From assembly GCA_021800535.1 (NCBI GenBank), contig JAJYYV010000003.1, positions 1 through 64,000 of the forward strand: DNA of 64,000 nucleotides. The letters are read 5' to 3'. A program made the position numbers and the translations under genes. The notes under the pieces are model-generated. The model was not told where the DNA came from. It saw only the letters and a list, made by a program, of their open reading frames with translations, and did not search any database. Positions within the stretch are counted from its first letter, which is position 1. The number at the start of each line of letters is the position of its first letter. Positions 8,833-19,173 of the stretch are shown here, piece by piece. This DNA is from a bacterium. GTDB taxonomy: Bacteria; Ratteibacteria; UBA8468; B48-G9; DTJG01.

Positions 8833-10139
8833 GCCCAGCATTTAAAGATACTTTTAAAGCCCCTGATTTAAGGAAAAAAATATTATTTACAATAGGTATG
8901 TTGGCTATTTACAGGTTAGGTTGTTATATTCCTACCCCAGGTATTAATGGAAAAGCCCTATCCCAGTTTTTTGCAAGTATGCCGGGAAATCTTTTATCCA
9001 TTGCCAATTTTTTTGCAGGAGGAGCCCTTGGTAGTGCCACAATTTTTGCATTAGGTATTATGCCTTATATAAGTATTTCAATCGTTCTGGAACTTCTTGC
9101 AGGCATATTTCCATATTTTGAACGTATTTTAAGAAGTGGGGTGGAAGGCAGAAGAAAATTTACACAATGGACAAGAATAGGTACTGTCCTTTTATGTATA
9201 GTCCAGGGATTTATGGTTAGTATATGGCTTGAAAATCCATCTCATTTTGGAAATATAGTAATGGTTTCTCACCCTGGTTGGAAATTTATAGCTATTACTA
9301 TCATTACTTTAACAGCAGGAACATCTTTTCTTATGTGGTTAGGGGAACAAATAACAGAAAAAGGCATAGGTAATGGAATATCTCTTATTATAGCAGGAGG
9401 AATTATTTCTCAGATTCCTGCGGCAATTCAGCAAATGACAATGTTGACATCAGAAGGTTTATTAAGTCCTGTACTTATAGTTTTTCTTATTATTCTTATA
9501 TTCTTTGTGGTGGCAGCAGCCATAGCTCTTAGTCAGGCTGAAAGACGTGTTCCTATTCAGTATGCCAAGCGTGTTGTTGGAAGAAAAGTATATGGTGGTC
9601 AATCCACATATTTACCAATAAAAATCAACCAGGGTGGTGTTTTACCCTTAATATTTGCTATTGCATTTGTTACTTTTCCTTCTATTATGCTCCAATTTTC
9701 CAATAAACCGGTTTTTAGAAATTTAGCAATGATTTTATCACCAGCTTCAGGCCCTGGTATGATTTTATATGGGCTTTTAATTGTTGGTTTTTGTTATTTT
9801 TATGCTGCGATTATTTTTAATCCTGAGCATATAGCGGAAGACCTTAAAAATTATGGCGGGTTTATTGCAGGTATAAGACCAGGCAAGACCACCTCTGAAT
9901 ATTTAGAAAAAATTCTTGTCCGTCTTACACTTCCAGGTTCATTGATGCTTGTTGGTATAGCTATTTTACCTTATATCCTAATGCATATTTTTAAAATACA
10001 ATCATATTTAATTGTAAGTATGTTTGGGGGTATAGGTCTTCTTATTGTAGTAGAAGTTATTTTGGAAACAATGAATCAGGTGGAAGCAAATTTAGTAATG
10101 AGACAATATGAAGGATTTTTAAGAAAGGTACACAGATGA
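8829..10139 (+). CDS. secY: Protein translocase subunit SecY
   Basis: 436 residues with about ten hydrophobic helices. Landmarks: YRLGCYIPTPGIN in the first segment, the plug region FFAGGALGSATIFALGIMPYI, the cytoplasmic ERRVPIQYAKR loop, and a C-terminus ending MRQYEGFLRK. SecY is the pore of the inner-membrane Sec translocon. It overlaps rplO and adk by 4 bp each. Confidence 0.98.
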   Translation: MSPAFKDTFKAPDLRKKILFTIGMLAIYRLGCYIPTPGINGKALSQFFASMPGNLLSIANFFAGGALGSATIFALGIMPYISISIVLELLAGIFPYFERILRSGVEGRRKFTQWTRIGTVLLCIVQGFMVSIWLENPSHFGNIVMVSHPGWKFIAITIITLTAGTSFLMWLGEQITEKGIGNGISLIIAGGIISQIPAAIQQMTMLTSEGLLSPVLIVFLIILIFFVVAAAIALSQAERRVPIQYAKRVVGRKVYGGQSTYLPIKINQGGVLPLIFAIAFVTFPSIMLQFSNKPVFRNLAMILSPASGPGMILYGLLIVGFCYFYAAIIFNPEHIAEDLKNYGGFIAGIRPGKTTSEYLEKILVRLTLPGSLMLVGIAILPYILMHIFKIQSYLIVSMFGGIGLLIVVEVILETMNQVEANLVMRQYEGFLRKVHR

Positions 10140-10777
10140 GAAAAATTATTATTTTATTTGGACCTCCAGGTATTGGCAAAGGAACTGTAGGAACATCTTT
10201 AAATAAAGATATAAAAATGCCTCTTGTTTCAGTTGGGAACCTTCTTAGAGAAGGAGTAAAGAATCAATCCGTGATAGGTAAAAAAGCAGAAAATTATATG
10301 ACAAAGGGAGAACTTGTTCCTGATGATTTGGTTTTGGAACTATTAAAAGAAAGGATTATGCAACAGGATGCTTCTACAGGTTTTGTCCTTGATGGTTTTC
10401 CAAGAAATCATCAGCAGGTTGTTATGCTGGAGAAAATATTTAAGGATGGAGATATATGTTTTGTTTTAAATTTAGAAGGTTCAGATAAAATAATTATTGA
10501 AAGACTTTCCAATAGAAGAATTTGTGAGAAATGTGGGGCAATATATCATCTTATAAATATACCTCCCAAAAAATCTGGTATATGTGATATATGTGAAGGA
10601 AAACTTATTCAAAGAGTTGACGATACTCCGCAGGTTATTAAAAAAAGATTGGATGTTTTTAAAAATGATACAAAACCAATCCTTGATTTTTATAAAAAAA
10701 AGGGATGTCTCTATTCAGTTTTTGCAGAAGGGAAACTTTCTGAAACACTCGAACAAATTTATAAAATTATAAATTAA
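10136..10777 (+). CDS. adk: Adenylate kinase, zinc-lid type
   Basis: 213 residues. P-loop GPPGIGKGT at about residues 9-17, FVLDGFPRNHQQ motif, and a lid carrying four cysteines (CEKCGAIY...CDICEGKL), the zinc-stabilised lid form. It interconverts ATP+AMP and 2 ADP. It shares 4 bp with secY and one base with map. Confidence 0.97.
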   Translation: MRKIIILFGPPGIGKGTVGTSLNKDIKMPLVSVGNLLREGVKNQSVIGKKAENYMTKGELVPDDLVLELLKERIMQQDASTGFVLDGFPRNHQQVVMLEKIFKDGDICFVLNLEGSDKIIIERLSNRRICEKCGAIYHLINIPPKKSGICDICEGKLIQRVDDTPQVIKKRLDVFKNDTKPILDFYKKKGCLYSVFAEGKLSETLEQIYKIIN

Positions 10778-11541
10778 TGTTGGAAATGGCTATCTATAAA
10801 AATCAACAGGATATAGAAAAAATTAAAAAAGCCTGTAGGATTTCAAAGGCAATATTGGAAAAAGTAGGCGCTTCTATAAAAGAAGGAATAACAACAAAAG
10901 ATTTGGAAATAGTTGCAGAAAAACTTATGAAAGAGTATAATACAAATTCTGCTTTTAAAGGATATATGGGATACCCTGGTCTTATTTGTATTTCCGTGAA
11001 TGAAGAGGTTGTTCATGGTATTCCTTCAGAAAAGAAAAAACTTAAAAGTGGGGATATTGTATCAATTGATGTGGGTTTTAGATATAAAGGTTTTTGTGGG
11101 GATTGTGCAGCTACTTTTCCTGTAGGGGAAATAAGTAAAGAGAAAAACCATCTTCTGGAGATCACAAAAAAATCTTTATTGGCAGGGATAGCGTATGCTC
11201 TCCCGGGTAAAAGAACTGGAGATGTTGGATATGCTATACAAAAAGTTGTTGAAAGCGCAGGATTTAATGTTGTTAAAGAATTTGGTGGACATGGTTTAGG
11301 CCGTTCTTTACATGAAGAACCTGGTATTTCAAATTTTGGAAATCCAGGCACAGGTGCATTTATAAAAAAAAATATGATTTTGGCAATTGAACCGATGGTA
11401 AATATGGGGGATTCTAAAATAAAAATTTTAGAAGATGGCTGGACAGTTGTTACCTCTGATGGATTGCCTTCTGCACATTTTGAAGAGGATGTTCTTATAA
11501 CAGAAAATGGTAATGAAGTATTAACAGTATATGACGGATAA
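10777..11541 (+). CDS. map: Methionine aminopeptidase, type I
   Basis: 254 residues, type I length. Metal ligands are visible in order: D in [15 protein letters not shown] (two Asp), H in [15 protein letters not shown] in AIEPMV and E in HFEEDVL; the substrate-gating His is in VVHGIP. It removes N-terminal methionine from new proteins. ATG 10786 is an alternative start; neither has a clear Shine-Dalgarno, so coupling to adk is likely. Confidence 0.96.
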   Translation: MLEMAIYKNQQDIEKIKKACRISKAILEKVGASIKEGITTKDLEIVAEKLMKEYNTNSAFKGYMGYPGLICISVNEEVVHGIPSEKKKLKSGDIVSIDVGFRYKGFCGDCAATFPVGEISKEKNHLLEITKKSLLAGIAYALPGKRTGDVGYAIQKVVESAGFNVVKEFGGHGLGRSLHEEPGISNFGNPGTGAFIKKNMILAIEPMVNMGDSKIKILEDGWTVVTSDGLPSAHFEEDVLITENGNEVLTVYDG

Positions 11542-11752
11542 AAAAGAAGAAAAAATTGTATTTAATGGAACAATTATAAAATCTTTGCCAGGGACAAATT
11601 TTGTTGTAGAACTTGACAATAAAATGATTATTACATCGCATCTAAGTGGTAAAATGAGATTGCATTATATAAAAATAATTCCAGGAGACAGGGTTTCTGT
11701 TGAAATTTCGCAGTATGATTTAACAAAAGGAAGAATTATAAAACGATTATAG
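11531..11752 (+). CDS. infA: Translation initiation factor IF-1
   Basis: 73 residues, S1-like OB fold. Motifs [26 protein letters not shown]-like [13 protein letters not shown] and [19 protein letters not shown] identify IF-1, which blocks the A site during initiation. It overlaps the map end by 11 bp. Confidence 0.95.
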   Translation: MTDKKEEKIVFNGTIIKSLPGTNFVVELDNKMIITSHLSGKMRLHYIKIIPGDRVSVEISQYDLTKGRIIKRL

Positions 11753-11769
11753 AATCTGGAGGATAAAAT

Positions 11770-11895
11770 ATGAAAGTTCGTTCATCAATAAAAAAAATTT
11801 GTCCACAATGTAAAATTATTAAAAGAAAAGGAAATGTAATTGTAATATGCTCTAACCCGCAGGATGGGCCAAAGCATAAACAAAGACAAGGATAG
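11770..11895 (+). CDS. rpmJ: Ribosomal protein L36
   Basis: 41 residues starting at ATG 11770 after a GGAGG at 11759-11763. The zinc-binding pattern CPQC...VIC...PKHKQRQG is intact. The usual form is 37-38 residues; about four extra residues (QDGP) sit between the third Cys and the His ligand. L36 is often lost from gene lists because it is so short. Confidence 0.93.
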   Translation: MKVRSSIKKICPQCKIIKRKGNVIVICSNPQDGPKHKQRQG

Positions 11896-11903
11896 GAGAC
11901 AAG

Positions 11904-12308
11904 ATGGCACGTATATTAGGAGTTGAAATTCCAAATGAAAAAAAAGTAATGGCTGGTTTAACTTATATATATGGTGTTGGACAAAAATCAGCAAGGGAAA
12001 TAATTAAAAATTCCGGTATAAATCCTGATAAAAGGATTAAAGAATTAACAGAAGAAGAACTTGGTAAAATAGCAGGGATTATACAACAAAGTTACAAGAT
12101 AGAGGGTGATTTGCGAAGAGAAATAGCAAGAAATATTGTAAGACTTAAAGAGATTAATTCTTATCGTGGTTCGCGTCATAAAAGAGGACTTCCTGTAAGG
12201 GGCCAGAGAACCAGAACCAATGCAAGAACAAGAAAAGGGCCGCGTAAAACTGTTGGAGTGGTGAGAGAGAAAGCCAAAAGAAAGGAAATGACACCAGAAA
12301 AAAAATAA
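11904..12308 (+). CDS. rpsM: Ribosomal protein S13
   Basis: 134 residues. Begins [15 protein letters not shown] with the helix-two-turn-helix [14 protein letters not shown], and ends in the basic [20 protein letters not shown] segment that contacts tRNA. An extra charged C-terminal tail follows. Preceded by AGGAGACAAG. Starts the alpha part of the cluster. Confidence 0.97.
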   Translation: MARILGVEIPNEKKVMAGLTYIYGVGQKSAREIIKNSGINPDKRIKELTEEELGKIAGIIQQSYKIEGDLRREIARNIVRLKEINSYRGSRHKRGLPVRGQRTRTNARTRKGPRKTVGVVREKAKRKEMTPEKK

Positions 12309-12358
12309 AACAATTATAATATATACTAATTTGTAGTCAAATTTATGGAGAAAATCTT

Positions 12359-12769
12359 ATGGCAGAAGACAAACAAATAAAGAAAAAATATGTTAAAAAA
12401 GCAAAAAAGAAAAATTTAAATATACCAAAAGGTGTTGCTCATATCAAAGCCACTTTTAATAATACCCATATTACAATTACAGACCTTACTGGAAAAGTTA
12501 TTGCCTGGGGTAGTTCCGGGATGGTGGGTTTTAAAGGTACAAGAAAAGGGACTCCATATGCAGCTCAGCTTATAGCTGAAAATGTTGTAAAAAAAGTACA
12601 ATCTTTAGTAAACATGAAAGATGTGGATGTTAAGGTAAAAGGACCAGGACCAGGTAGGGAAACAGCTATCAGGTCAATACAAAGTGCAGGAATTAATGTA
12701 CTTTCTATTAAAGATATCACACCAATTCCTCATAATGGATGTAGGCCTCCAAAAAGAAGAAAAGTTTAA
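12359..12769 (+). CDS. rpsK: Ribosomal protein S11
   Basis: 136 residues. Motifs [47 protein letters not shown] and the C-terminal [13 protein letters not shown] are all present. S11 forms the 30S platform. The 50-bp gap after rpsM holds no recognisable gene. Confidence 0.98.
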   Translation: MAEDKQIKKKYVKKAKKKNLNIPKGVAHIKATFNNTHITITDLTGKVIAWGSSGMVGFKGTRKGTPYAAQLIAENVVKKVQSLVNMKDVDVKVKGPGPGRETAIRSIQSAGINVLSIKDITPIPHNGCRPPKRRKV

Positions 12770-12787
12770 TATAAGGAGAATTATTAA

Positions 12788-13408
12788 ATGGCAAAAGTTA
12801 CTAAACCCGTATGTAGACATTGTATAAGATATGCTGAAAAATTATATTTGAAAGGTAGTAGATGTGAAAGCGATAAATGTCCGCTGGATCCAAGAAAAAA
12901 CAAAAAAATATCTGCTATGGCAAAAACATCAGAATATGGAATGCAGCTTAGAGAAAAAAATAAAGCAAAAATATATTATGGAGTTTTGGAAAGACAATTT
13001 CAAAAGTATTTTGAACTTGCCAAAAAAGCCAAAGGTGTCACCGGAGAGATTCTTCTTCAAACCCTTGAACGAAGACTTGATAATATTATATATAGATTAA
13101 AATGGGTGGAATCAAGAAGAATGGCTAAACAGGTAATTGTTCATGGATTTATTTTTGTTAATGGTAAAAAAGTGGATAAACCTTCTTTTGTTGTTGATAT
13201 AGGGGATGAGATTAATATTAAAAAAGATTCCTCGCTGGAAAAATATATCATTAAACACATTGAAGAAAAAAAGGGACAAATTATTCCAGTGTGGATTGAA
13301 AATTTTGGACCCAATGAGATAAAATCAAAAATAGCTCGTTTTCCAACTAGGACAGAAATTCCTCTTTCAATAAACGAACAGTTAATAATCAATTTTTATT
13401 CAAAATAA
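12788..13408 (+). CDS. rpsD: Ribosomal protein S4, zinc-binding form
   Basis: 206 residues. The N-terminal CRHCIRY...CESDKCPLDP gives a four-cysteine zinc knuckle; the S4 RNA-binding domain is RRLDNIIYRLKWVESRRMAK with VIVHGFIFVNGKKVD. S4 starts 30S assembly and can regulate the alpha operon. Preceded by AAGGAGAAT. Confidence 0.97.
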   Translation: MAKVTKPVCRHCIRYAEKLYLKGSRCESDKCPLDPRKNKKISAMAKTSEYGMQLREKNKAKIYYGVLERQFQKYFELAKKAKGVTGEILLQTLERRLDNIIYRLKWVESRRMAKQVIVHGFIFVNGKKVDKPSFVVDIGDEINIKKDSSLEKYIIKHIEEKKGQIIPVWIENFGPNEIKSKIARFPTRTEIPLSINEQLIINFYSK

Positions 13409-13433
13409 AAAATAAAACCTATGTGGAGGGAAA

Positions 13434-14414
13434 ATGGAAGAAAAAAATTTTACTTTTTTATATCCATCTATAATTAAATGGCTCAAGGATACCTATAGAT
13501 TAAATTATGGGCGATTGGTTATAGAACCGTTGGAAAAAGGTTTTGGTATTACTATAGGAAATGTTTTGAGGAGAGTTCTTTTATCATCTATTCCTGGAAT
13601 AGCGATTACCGGTATAAAAATAGAAGGTGTTCCACATGAGTTTTCCACAATAAAAGGAGTAAAGGAAGATTTTACTCATATAATATTAAATTTAAAACAG
13701 ATTGCCTTAAAACCTATTATTTCTAAATTTCCTCATAGATTTTCTCTGACAATTTCAGGGAAAAACGAAATAATAGCAGGAGACCTTATAAATGATAATA
13801 GTGTTGAAGTGTTAAATCCTGATTTATACATTACAGCAATAGATCCTTCTGTAGAATTAAAATTGGAAATTGAACTATCAGAAGGGATTGGATATCTTCC
13901 TGTAGAAAAAATGAAATTTGTAAGAAAAGATATATCCAAGGACATTATTCTTATAGATGGTATTTATTCTCCCATAAAAAAAGTATCGTTTAATGTAGAA
14001 AATACTCGTGTAGGGCAGCTGGTTGATTATGAAAAGCTAAATTTTGAAATTTGGACCACAGGTGCTATTTCCCCCTTTGATGCAGTTAAGGTTTCAACAG
14101 AGATATTAAATAATCACTTTCAATTAATAGGAGCACAGCAGATTATTGGAGAAAAACCAGTTGTAAAAGAACAAATAGAAAATATGCAGGATAACGATAA
14201 TTTAGATATCTCTATTACTGAATTAAAACTTTCAACCAGAGTTATTAATGCTTTAAGTTTAAAGAATATAAAAACATTAAAAGATATTCTACAAACTCCA
14301 AGAGAGCAATTTACAGAAATGAAAAATCTTGGTAAAAAATCTTTGGAAGAAGTAGAAGAAATTTTAGATAAATGGAATAAAAAAATAGTTCTTAAGGATA
14401 AAAAAGAAAAATAA
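13434..14414 (+). CDS. rpoA: RNA polymerase alpha subunit
   Basis: 326 residues. The N-terminal dimerisation domain shows GFGITIGNVLRRVLLSSIPG and EGVPHEFSTIKGV; the C-terminal domain after about residue 250 shows LSTRVINALSLKNIKTLKDI and LKNLGKKSLEE-like NLGKKSLEEVEE for UP-element and activator contact. Preceded by GGAGGGAAA. Confidence 0.98.
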   Translation: MEEKNFTFLYPSIIKWLKDTYRLNYGRLVIEPLEKGFGITIGNVLRRVLLSSIPGIAITGIKIEGVPHEFSTIKGVKEDFTHIILNLKQIALKPIISKFPHRFSLTISGKNEIIAGDLINDNSVEVLNPDLYITAIDPSVELKLEIELSEGIGYLPVEKMKFVRKDISKDIILIDGIYSPIKKVSFNVENTRVGQLVDYEKLNFEIWTTGAISPFDAVKVSTEILNNHFQLIGAQQIIGEKPVVKEQIENMQDNDNLDISITELKLSTRVINALSLKNIKTLKDILQTPREQFTEMKNLGKKSLEEVEEILDKWNKKIVLKDKKEK

Positions 14415-14425
14415 GGAGTTAACAG

Positions 14426-14776
14426 ATGAGGCATAAAAGAAATATAAAAAAATTAGGCAGGAATAAATCCCAGAGAAAAAGTCTTATAAGAAATCTTGCT
14501 ATAAGTTTTTTTCAAAATAAAAAAGTTGTAACAACACAGGCAAGAGCAAAACAGCTTTGTAGAGTTATTGAAAATCTTATTACTATTGCAAAAGCTCAGA
14601 ATCTCACAAGTATCAGGAGAATAAATACAATTTTAAATCATTATCAAACAACAAAAATAGTAAAAGACTTAGGGTTGCAATATAAAGAAAGAAATGGCGG
14701 GTATACACAAATTATAAAAAAGGGCAATAGAAAAGGCGATGCAGGAGAAACTGTAATTATTAAACTTATTGGTTAA
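14426..14776 (+). CDS. rplQ: Ribosomal protein L17
   Basis: 116 residues starting MRHKRNIKKLGRNKSQRKSL with LIRNLAISF; ends in KGNRKGDAGETVIIKLI, the L17 C-terminus. It lies at the tunnel exit and closes the ribosomal superoperon. Preceded by AAGGAGTTAACAG. Confidence 0.96.
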   Translation: MRHKRNIKKLGRNKSQRKSLIRNLAISFFQNKKVVTTQARAKQLCRVIENLITIAKAQNLTSIRRINTILNHYQTTKIVKDLGLQYKERNGGYTQIIKKGNRKGDAGETVIIKLIG

Positions 14777-14780
14777 AAAA

Positions 14781-14963
14781 ATGGAAGAGACACTTAAAAT
14801 TCTTGATAAATTAGATAGAAAAGAGAATGTATATTTTTTGATAAAAAGATATGCTAATTATGCGCATCAGATAATGAAGAATAATTCCATGTCAAATTCT
14901 GGTGATATGGGAGAAGTTGTTAGAATAACTTTAAAAAAAATCTTAGAAGATACTGATAAATAA
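14781..14963 (+). CDS. Small protein of unknown function
   Basis: 60 residues from ATG 14781; TTG 14769 would add four residues. I do not recognise a family. The sequence is helical and charged (EETLKILDKLDRKENVYFLI near the start). It is squeezed between rplQ and the PilT gene with 4- and 2-bp gaps, so it is probably translated as part of the same transcript. No good Shine-Dalgarno is visible. Confidence 0.55.
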   Translation: MEETLKILDKLDRKENVYFLIKRYANYAHQIMKNNSMSNSGDMGEVVRITLKKILEDTDK

Positions 14964-14965
14964 AA

Positions 14966-16060
14966 ATGAATCTTATTGAAATTTTATCAAAAGCAGTGGA
15001 AAAAGACGCTTCTGATGTACATTTAAAATTTGGTAAGAAACCTTTATTGCGTATAAAACAGGGACTTATAGAACTAAAAGAAGAAGAAATACTCAATGAT
15101 AAGATATTAGATGAATTTCTTTCTCAAATTATGACTCCTGTTCAGAAAACAAAGTTTCTTGCCCAGATGGATATAGACTTAGCTTATGAACTTGAAGATA
15201 TCAGCCGCTTCCGTGTTAATGTTTTTAAACAGCGAAGTCATATAGGCATAGTAATGAGAAGAATCAAATCTTATATTCCATCTTTTGAAGAACTAAATCT
15301 TCCTCCTGTTCTACAAAAAATTTCAGGTTTTAATGAAGGGTTTATCCTTGTAACAGGTCCTACAGGATGTGGCAAATCCACTACACTGGCATCTATTATT
15401 GATTATATATCAACAAATCAATTTAAACATATAGTCACAATTGAAGACCCAATAGAATATGTATATAAAGATAAAAATAGCATTATAGACCAAAGAGAAG
15501 TCGGGCTTGATACACTTTCTTTTAATGCGGCCTTAAAACATGTTTTAAGGGAAGACCCGGATATTATTCTTATAGGTGAGTTAAGAGATGTTGAAACATT
15601 TGAATCCGCTGTAAGAGCAAGTGAAACCGGGCATCTTGTATTTGGAACTCTTCATACCACAGATACTATTACAACTATTACCCGAATTCTTGATTTTTTT
15701 CCTCAAAGTCAGCATGACCAGATAAGAAAAGTAATTGCTTACAATTTAAAAGCTACAATATGTCAGAGACTGCTTCCCAAAAAGGATGGAAAAGGGCTTG
15801 TTCCTGTATGTGAAATTATGGTTGTTACTCCTATTATTTCACGGCTTATAGTGGAAAATAAGATACAAAAGATATATGGAGCGATTGTTGGGGGTAGAGA
15901 AGAAGGCATGCAAACATTTAATCAGCATCTTGTTCAACTTATTCAATCTGATATAATAACAAAAGAAATAGGTTTTACTGTTTCTCCTGCGCCTGATGCT
16001 TTGGAAATGAATCTTAGAGGGATATATTTGGATGAAGAGACCAGAATCATAGGTGAGTAA
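14966..16060 (+). CDS. pilT: PilT/PilU-family type IV pilus twitching ATPase
   Basis: 364 residues. N-terminal PAS-like region KDASDVHLKFGKKPLLRI, Walker A GPTGCGKSTT near residue 130, Asp box DPIEY, Walker B DPDIILIGELRD, and the HTTD histidine box are all present. PilT-type ATPases retract type IV pili. No other pilus gene is visible in the window. PilT and PilU cannot be told apart from this alone. Confidence 0.92.
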   Translation: MNLIEILSKAVEKDASDVHLKFGKKPLLRIKQGLIELKEEEILNDKILDEFLSQIMTPVQKTKFLAQMDIDLAYELEDISRFRVNVFKQRSHIGIVMRRIKSYIPSFEELNLPPVLQKISGFNEGFILVTGPTGCGKSTTLASIIDYISTNQFKHIVTIEDPIEYVYKDKNSIIDQREVGLDTLSFNAALKHVLREDPDIILIGELRDVETFESAVRASETGHLVFGTLHTTDTITTITRILDFFPQSQHDQIRKVIAYNLKATICQRLLPKKDGKGLVPVCEIMVVTPIISRLIVENKIQKIYGAIVGGREEGMQTFNQHLVQLIQSDIITKEIGFTVSPAPDALEMNLRGIYLDEETRIIGE

Positions 16061-16077
16061 ATATTTATCATTAATTT

Positions 16078-17334
16078 ATGAAAATACTCATTATAGGCAG
16101 TGGCGGCAGAGAGCATGCAATTATATGGAAAATCTTTTCTCAAAATAATAATACCAAAATCTTTTCTTTCCCTGGTAATGGTGGTATTTCTGAATTATCA
16201 GAGATAGTAAATATTCCATTAAATCAAAAAAAACAGATAGTGGAATTTGTCAAAAAAGAAAAAATAGGTATCACAATAGTTGGGCCTGAAGTTCCTTTAT
16301 CAGAAGGTATTGTGGACATTTTTATTGAAAATGGATGTCCGATATTTGGGCCTGTCCAGAAAGCCGCTTTAATAGAAAGTTCAAAAACATGGGCAAAAGA
16401 ATTTATGTCTTCATCAGGTATTCCTACAGGTTCATTTGATATATTTGATAATTTTAATGGAGCAAAAAATTTTCTTGAAACAAAAGCGCATCTTCCTCTC
16501 GTAATCAAATTTGATGGCCTTGCCGCAGGAAAAGGTGTTCAGATAACCCATACTATTAAAGAAGGAATATCTTTCTTGGATGATATATTTTTAAAGAATA
16601 TCTATAAAACAGAAAATCCTAAAATAATCTTTGAAGAATTTTTAACAGGCAAAGAAATTTCCTATCTTGTTTTTACAGATGGGCAGGATTTCATTCCTAT
16701 GGAGCCTGCAAAGGATTATAAAAAAATTTTTGATGGAGATAAAGGTCCAAATACCGGAGGAATGGGTTGTTATAGTCCGGTTGATTTTTGTACCAGAGAC
16801 ATAAAAAAATCAATAGAAAAACAGATAATTATTCCTACCCTGAACAATTTACAAAAAAGGGATATTCTTTATACAGGTGTTTTATATTGTGGGCTCATTT
16901 TAACATCTAATGGCCTGAAAGTTTTGGAATACAACGCAAGATTTGGGGACCCGGAAACTGAAGTTATTTTACCAGGAATTAAAACACCTCTTATTGATAT
17001 CATAGATGCTGTTATAAACAAAGAATTAAAAAAAATAAAAATCCAGTGGGACCAAAACTATTATGTTGATGTTGTGTTATCTTCTCAAGGATATCCTGAC
17101 CATTATCAAACAGGAAAACAGATACTTGGTTTGGATAATATTCCTTCGGATATTTTTGTTTTTCATGCAGGAACAAAAAAACAGGATAATAAATATTATA
17201 CCTCAGGGGGAAGAGTTTTAAATATTGTTTCTATGGGGCAAAATCTTATAGAAGCAAGAGAAAAAGTTTATAAAGCCATCAATCAGATTGAGTTTGAAGG
17301 GAAATATTACAGAAAAGACATTGCCCTCTCCTAA
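16078..17334 (+). CDS. purD: Phosphoribosylamine-glycine ligase
   Basis: 418 residues, ATP-grasp enzyme of purine synthesis converting phosphoribosylamine and glycine to GAR. Seen: MKILIIGSGGREHAIIWKI, SSKTWAKEFM, KFDGLAAGKGV, GGMGCYSPV, and RFGDPETEVILP metal-binding motif. It stands alone, 18 bp after pilT, and is followed by an inverted-repeat element. Confidence 0.97.
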   Translation: MKILIIGSGGREHAIIWKIFSQNNNTKIFSFPGNGGISELSEIVNIPLNQKKQIVEFVKKEKIGITIVGPEVPLSEGIVDIFIENGCPIFGPVQKAALIESSKTWAKEFMSSSGIPTGSFDIFDNFNGAKNFLETKAHLPLVIKFDGLAAGKGVQITHTIKEGISFLDDIFLKNIYKTENPKIIFEEFLTGKEISYLVFTDGQDFIPMEPAKDYKKIFDGDKGPNTGGMGCYSPVDFCTRDIKKSIEKQIIIPTLNNLQKRDILYTGVLYCGLILTSNGLKVLEYNARFGDPETEVILPGIKTPLIDIIDAVINKELKKIKIQWDQNYYVDVVLSSQGYPDHYQTGKQILGLDNIPSDIFVFHAGTKKQDNKYYTSGGRVLNIVSMGQNLIEAREKVYKAINQIEFEGKYYRKDIALS

Positions 17335-17339
17335 AGAAA

Positions 17340-17565
17340 GTAAATACTCATTAAATTATGTAGTAATAAGAAGGCACAAAGATAAGACTTGATATAGGAG
17401 AATGCAATACTCAGGCACAAAGGCACAAAGTATTTAAGATATTTTAGTTTTTACTCTGTGCCTTAGTGCCTATGTGCCTGTAAATATGCTTGTCCGCCAA
17501 TATTGTAGGTGGAAACGTAGTTTCAACCTACGGCTGATCCGCTGTGGTGGACAGTGAATATTTAC
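17340..17565. repeat. Terminal-inverted-repeat element (MITE-like), 226 bp
   Basis: Left end GTAAATACTCATTAA (17340-17354) and right end CAGTGAATATTTAC (17552-17565) are related as inverted repeats and match ends at 21664, 21824, 23175, 23808 and 30596. The interior has complementary GGCACAAAGGCACAAAG (17413-17430) and CTCTGTGCC...GTGCCTG (17455-17480) arms and a CGGCTGATCCGC core. It contains no credible gene. It fills the gap between purD and the efflux operon. Confidence 0.7.
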
Positions 17566-17572
17566 TGAAGAA

Positions 17573-19153
17573 TTACATTTCTACTATAGTAGGTTGCTTG
17601 CTTTCATTTTTAGATTTTTTAATCTTTTTTATCCCTAAAAGTAGAGGGATAAATATAAGGGATGACCACATCATTATATGAAATGCATCCTGGTATGCCA
17701 TAATAAGACTCTGTCCAGTAAGAGTTTTATTAGCTAAAGCTATTGCCGCATGATAGGTATTAACAAAAGATATGCCGCCTGTAGAAACTAAAAAATGTCT
17801 CATTTTATCAAACATATTATTAAAAATAGGATTTGTTGGGCTTAGGTGGGATACTAAAGCATCTCTATGAAAAATAAACCGCCTTTCAATTAAAGTATCA
17901 ATCATAAATGAAATTCCAATACTGCCGCCAATATTTCTTGTAAAATTTATAACACTGCTTGCCTCATTAAAATCCTCCTTTTTTAGAAAATTAAATGCCA
18001 CAACATTAATTGGAATAAAAATAAAAGGTAAACCAAATCCTATCATTACCCTTCCCAGGGTAACAAAATATGGTGAGGCAGTAAGATTAAGCTGCTGCAT
18101 TAAATAAAGAGAATAAAATACAATAATACTTCCTATAAAAATAGACATCTTATGGTCTACTTGATGTGAGAATCTATTTAAAAATAATAATACAATAAGA
18201 CTGGCAATTCCACCAGGCATCATAATAAGTCCTGCTGTATAGGCATCATATCCTAAAAAAGTCTGAACAAAATTTGGTAAGAGGGCTACTGTGACGAAAA
18301 ATATAAAACCCAGAAAAAACATTGCTATTGCAGCAGAAGCATAATTGGAATCTTTTAAAAGTTTTAGTCTGATAAAAGGATTCTTTGAATAAAATGTTCT
18401 TATTAAAAACATTAAAACAAAGAAAAAACTTAGAATTGCCAGAGCCACTATAAAATTGGAATTAAGCCAGTTATATTCCTGTCCCCTGTCTAACATTACC
18501 TGAAATGAACCGATTCCTATTATTAAAAAACTTAGAGCCAAGTAATCTATTTTTAAAAACTTTTTTGCTTTTGCATAGTCAGGGTCAAATATAAGCATTA
18601 ATATCATAATAGTTGCAAGTATTCCAAAAGGCACATTAATTAAAAACATCCATCTCCATGAATAATTATTAACAATATAACCACCTAAAAGAGGGCCTAA
18701 AATAGGAGCAAATATTACTCCAACAGCAAAAATTGCCATTGCTTTTGTTCTTTTTTCTATAGGAAAACTTTCCATTAGAATTGCCTGGGATAATGGTTGA
18801 AGAGCTCCGCCTGTTGCACCCTGTATGGTTCTGAATAAAAGCAATAAATCAAGATTAGGGGCAATTCCGCATAAAAAAGATGATATAGTAAATCCTATTA
18901 CATTAAATAAAAAGAAATTTTTTCTTCCAAATTTTTGTGATAAAAATCCTGTAATAGGTAGTATTATAGCATTTGCAGCAAGATACACTGTTAATGTCCA
19001 GGCTGCATCATCCGGTGTTACAGATAATGGTCCTGCTATATAACGGAGTGCTACACTTACTATGGACGTATCCATTAATACCATAAATGTTGGCAGCATT
19101 ACAGTAATTGCTATTAAATATGGATGAATCTTTCTTTCTGCATTATTTTCCAT
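17573..19153 (-). CDS. emrB: EmrB/QacA-type MFS multidrug exporter (DHA2, 14 TM)
   Basis: 526 residues with about 14 hydrophobic segments. Seen: VLMDTSIVSVALRYIAG in TM1, LSQKFGRKNFF (motif A) after TM2, and ILGPLLGGYIVNNYSWRWMF (motif C into TM6). It is the inner-membrane proton-driven pump of a tripartite system with the adjacent HlyD and TolC genes, which lie upstream in the same operon. Substrate unknown; regulatory sites suggest metal or oxidative stress control. Confidence 0.92.
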   Translation of the reverse strand: MENNAERKIHPYLIAITVMLPTFMVLMDTSIVSVALRYIAGPLSVTPDDAAWTLTVYLAANAIILPITGFLSQKFGRKNFFLFNVIGFTISSFLCGIAPNLDLLLLFRTIQGATGGALQPLSQAILMESFPIEKRTKAMAIFAVGVIFAPILGPLLGGYIVNNYSWRWMFLINVPFGILATIMILMLIFDPDYAKAKKFLKIDYLALSFLIIGIGSFQVMLDRGQEYNWLNSNFIVALAILSFFFVLMFLIRTFYSKNPFIRLKLLKDSNYASAAIAMFFLGFIFFVTVALLPNFVQTFLGYDAYTAGLIMMPGGIASLIVLLFLNRFSHQVDHKMSIFIGSIIVFYSLYLMQQLNLTASPYFVTLGRVMIGFGLPFIFIPINVVAFNFLKKEDFNEASSVINFTRNIGGSIGISFMIDTLIERRFIFHRDALVSHLSPTNPIFNNMFDKMRHFLVSTGGISFVNTYHAAIALANKTLTGQSLIMAYQDAFHIMMWSSLIFIPLLLGIKKIKKSKNESKQPTIVEM

Positions 19154-19173
19154 AATAGAAGACTTATATTAAA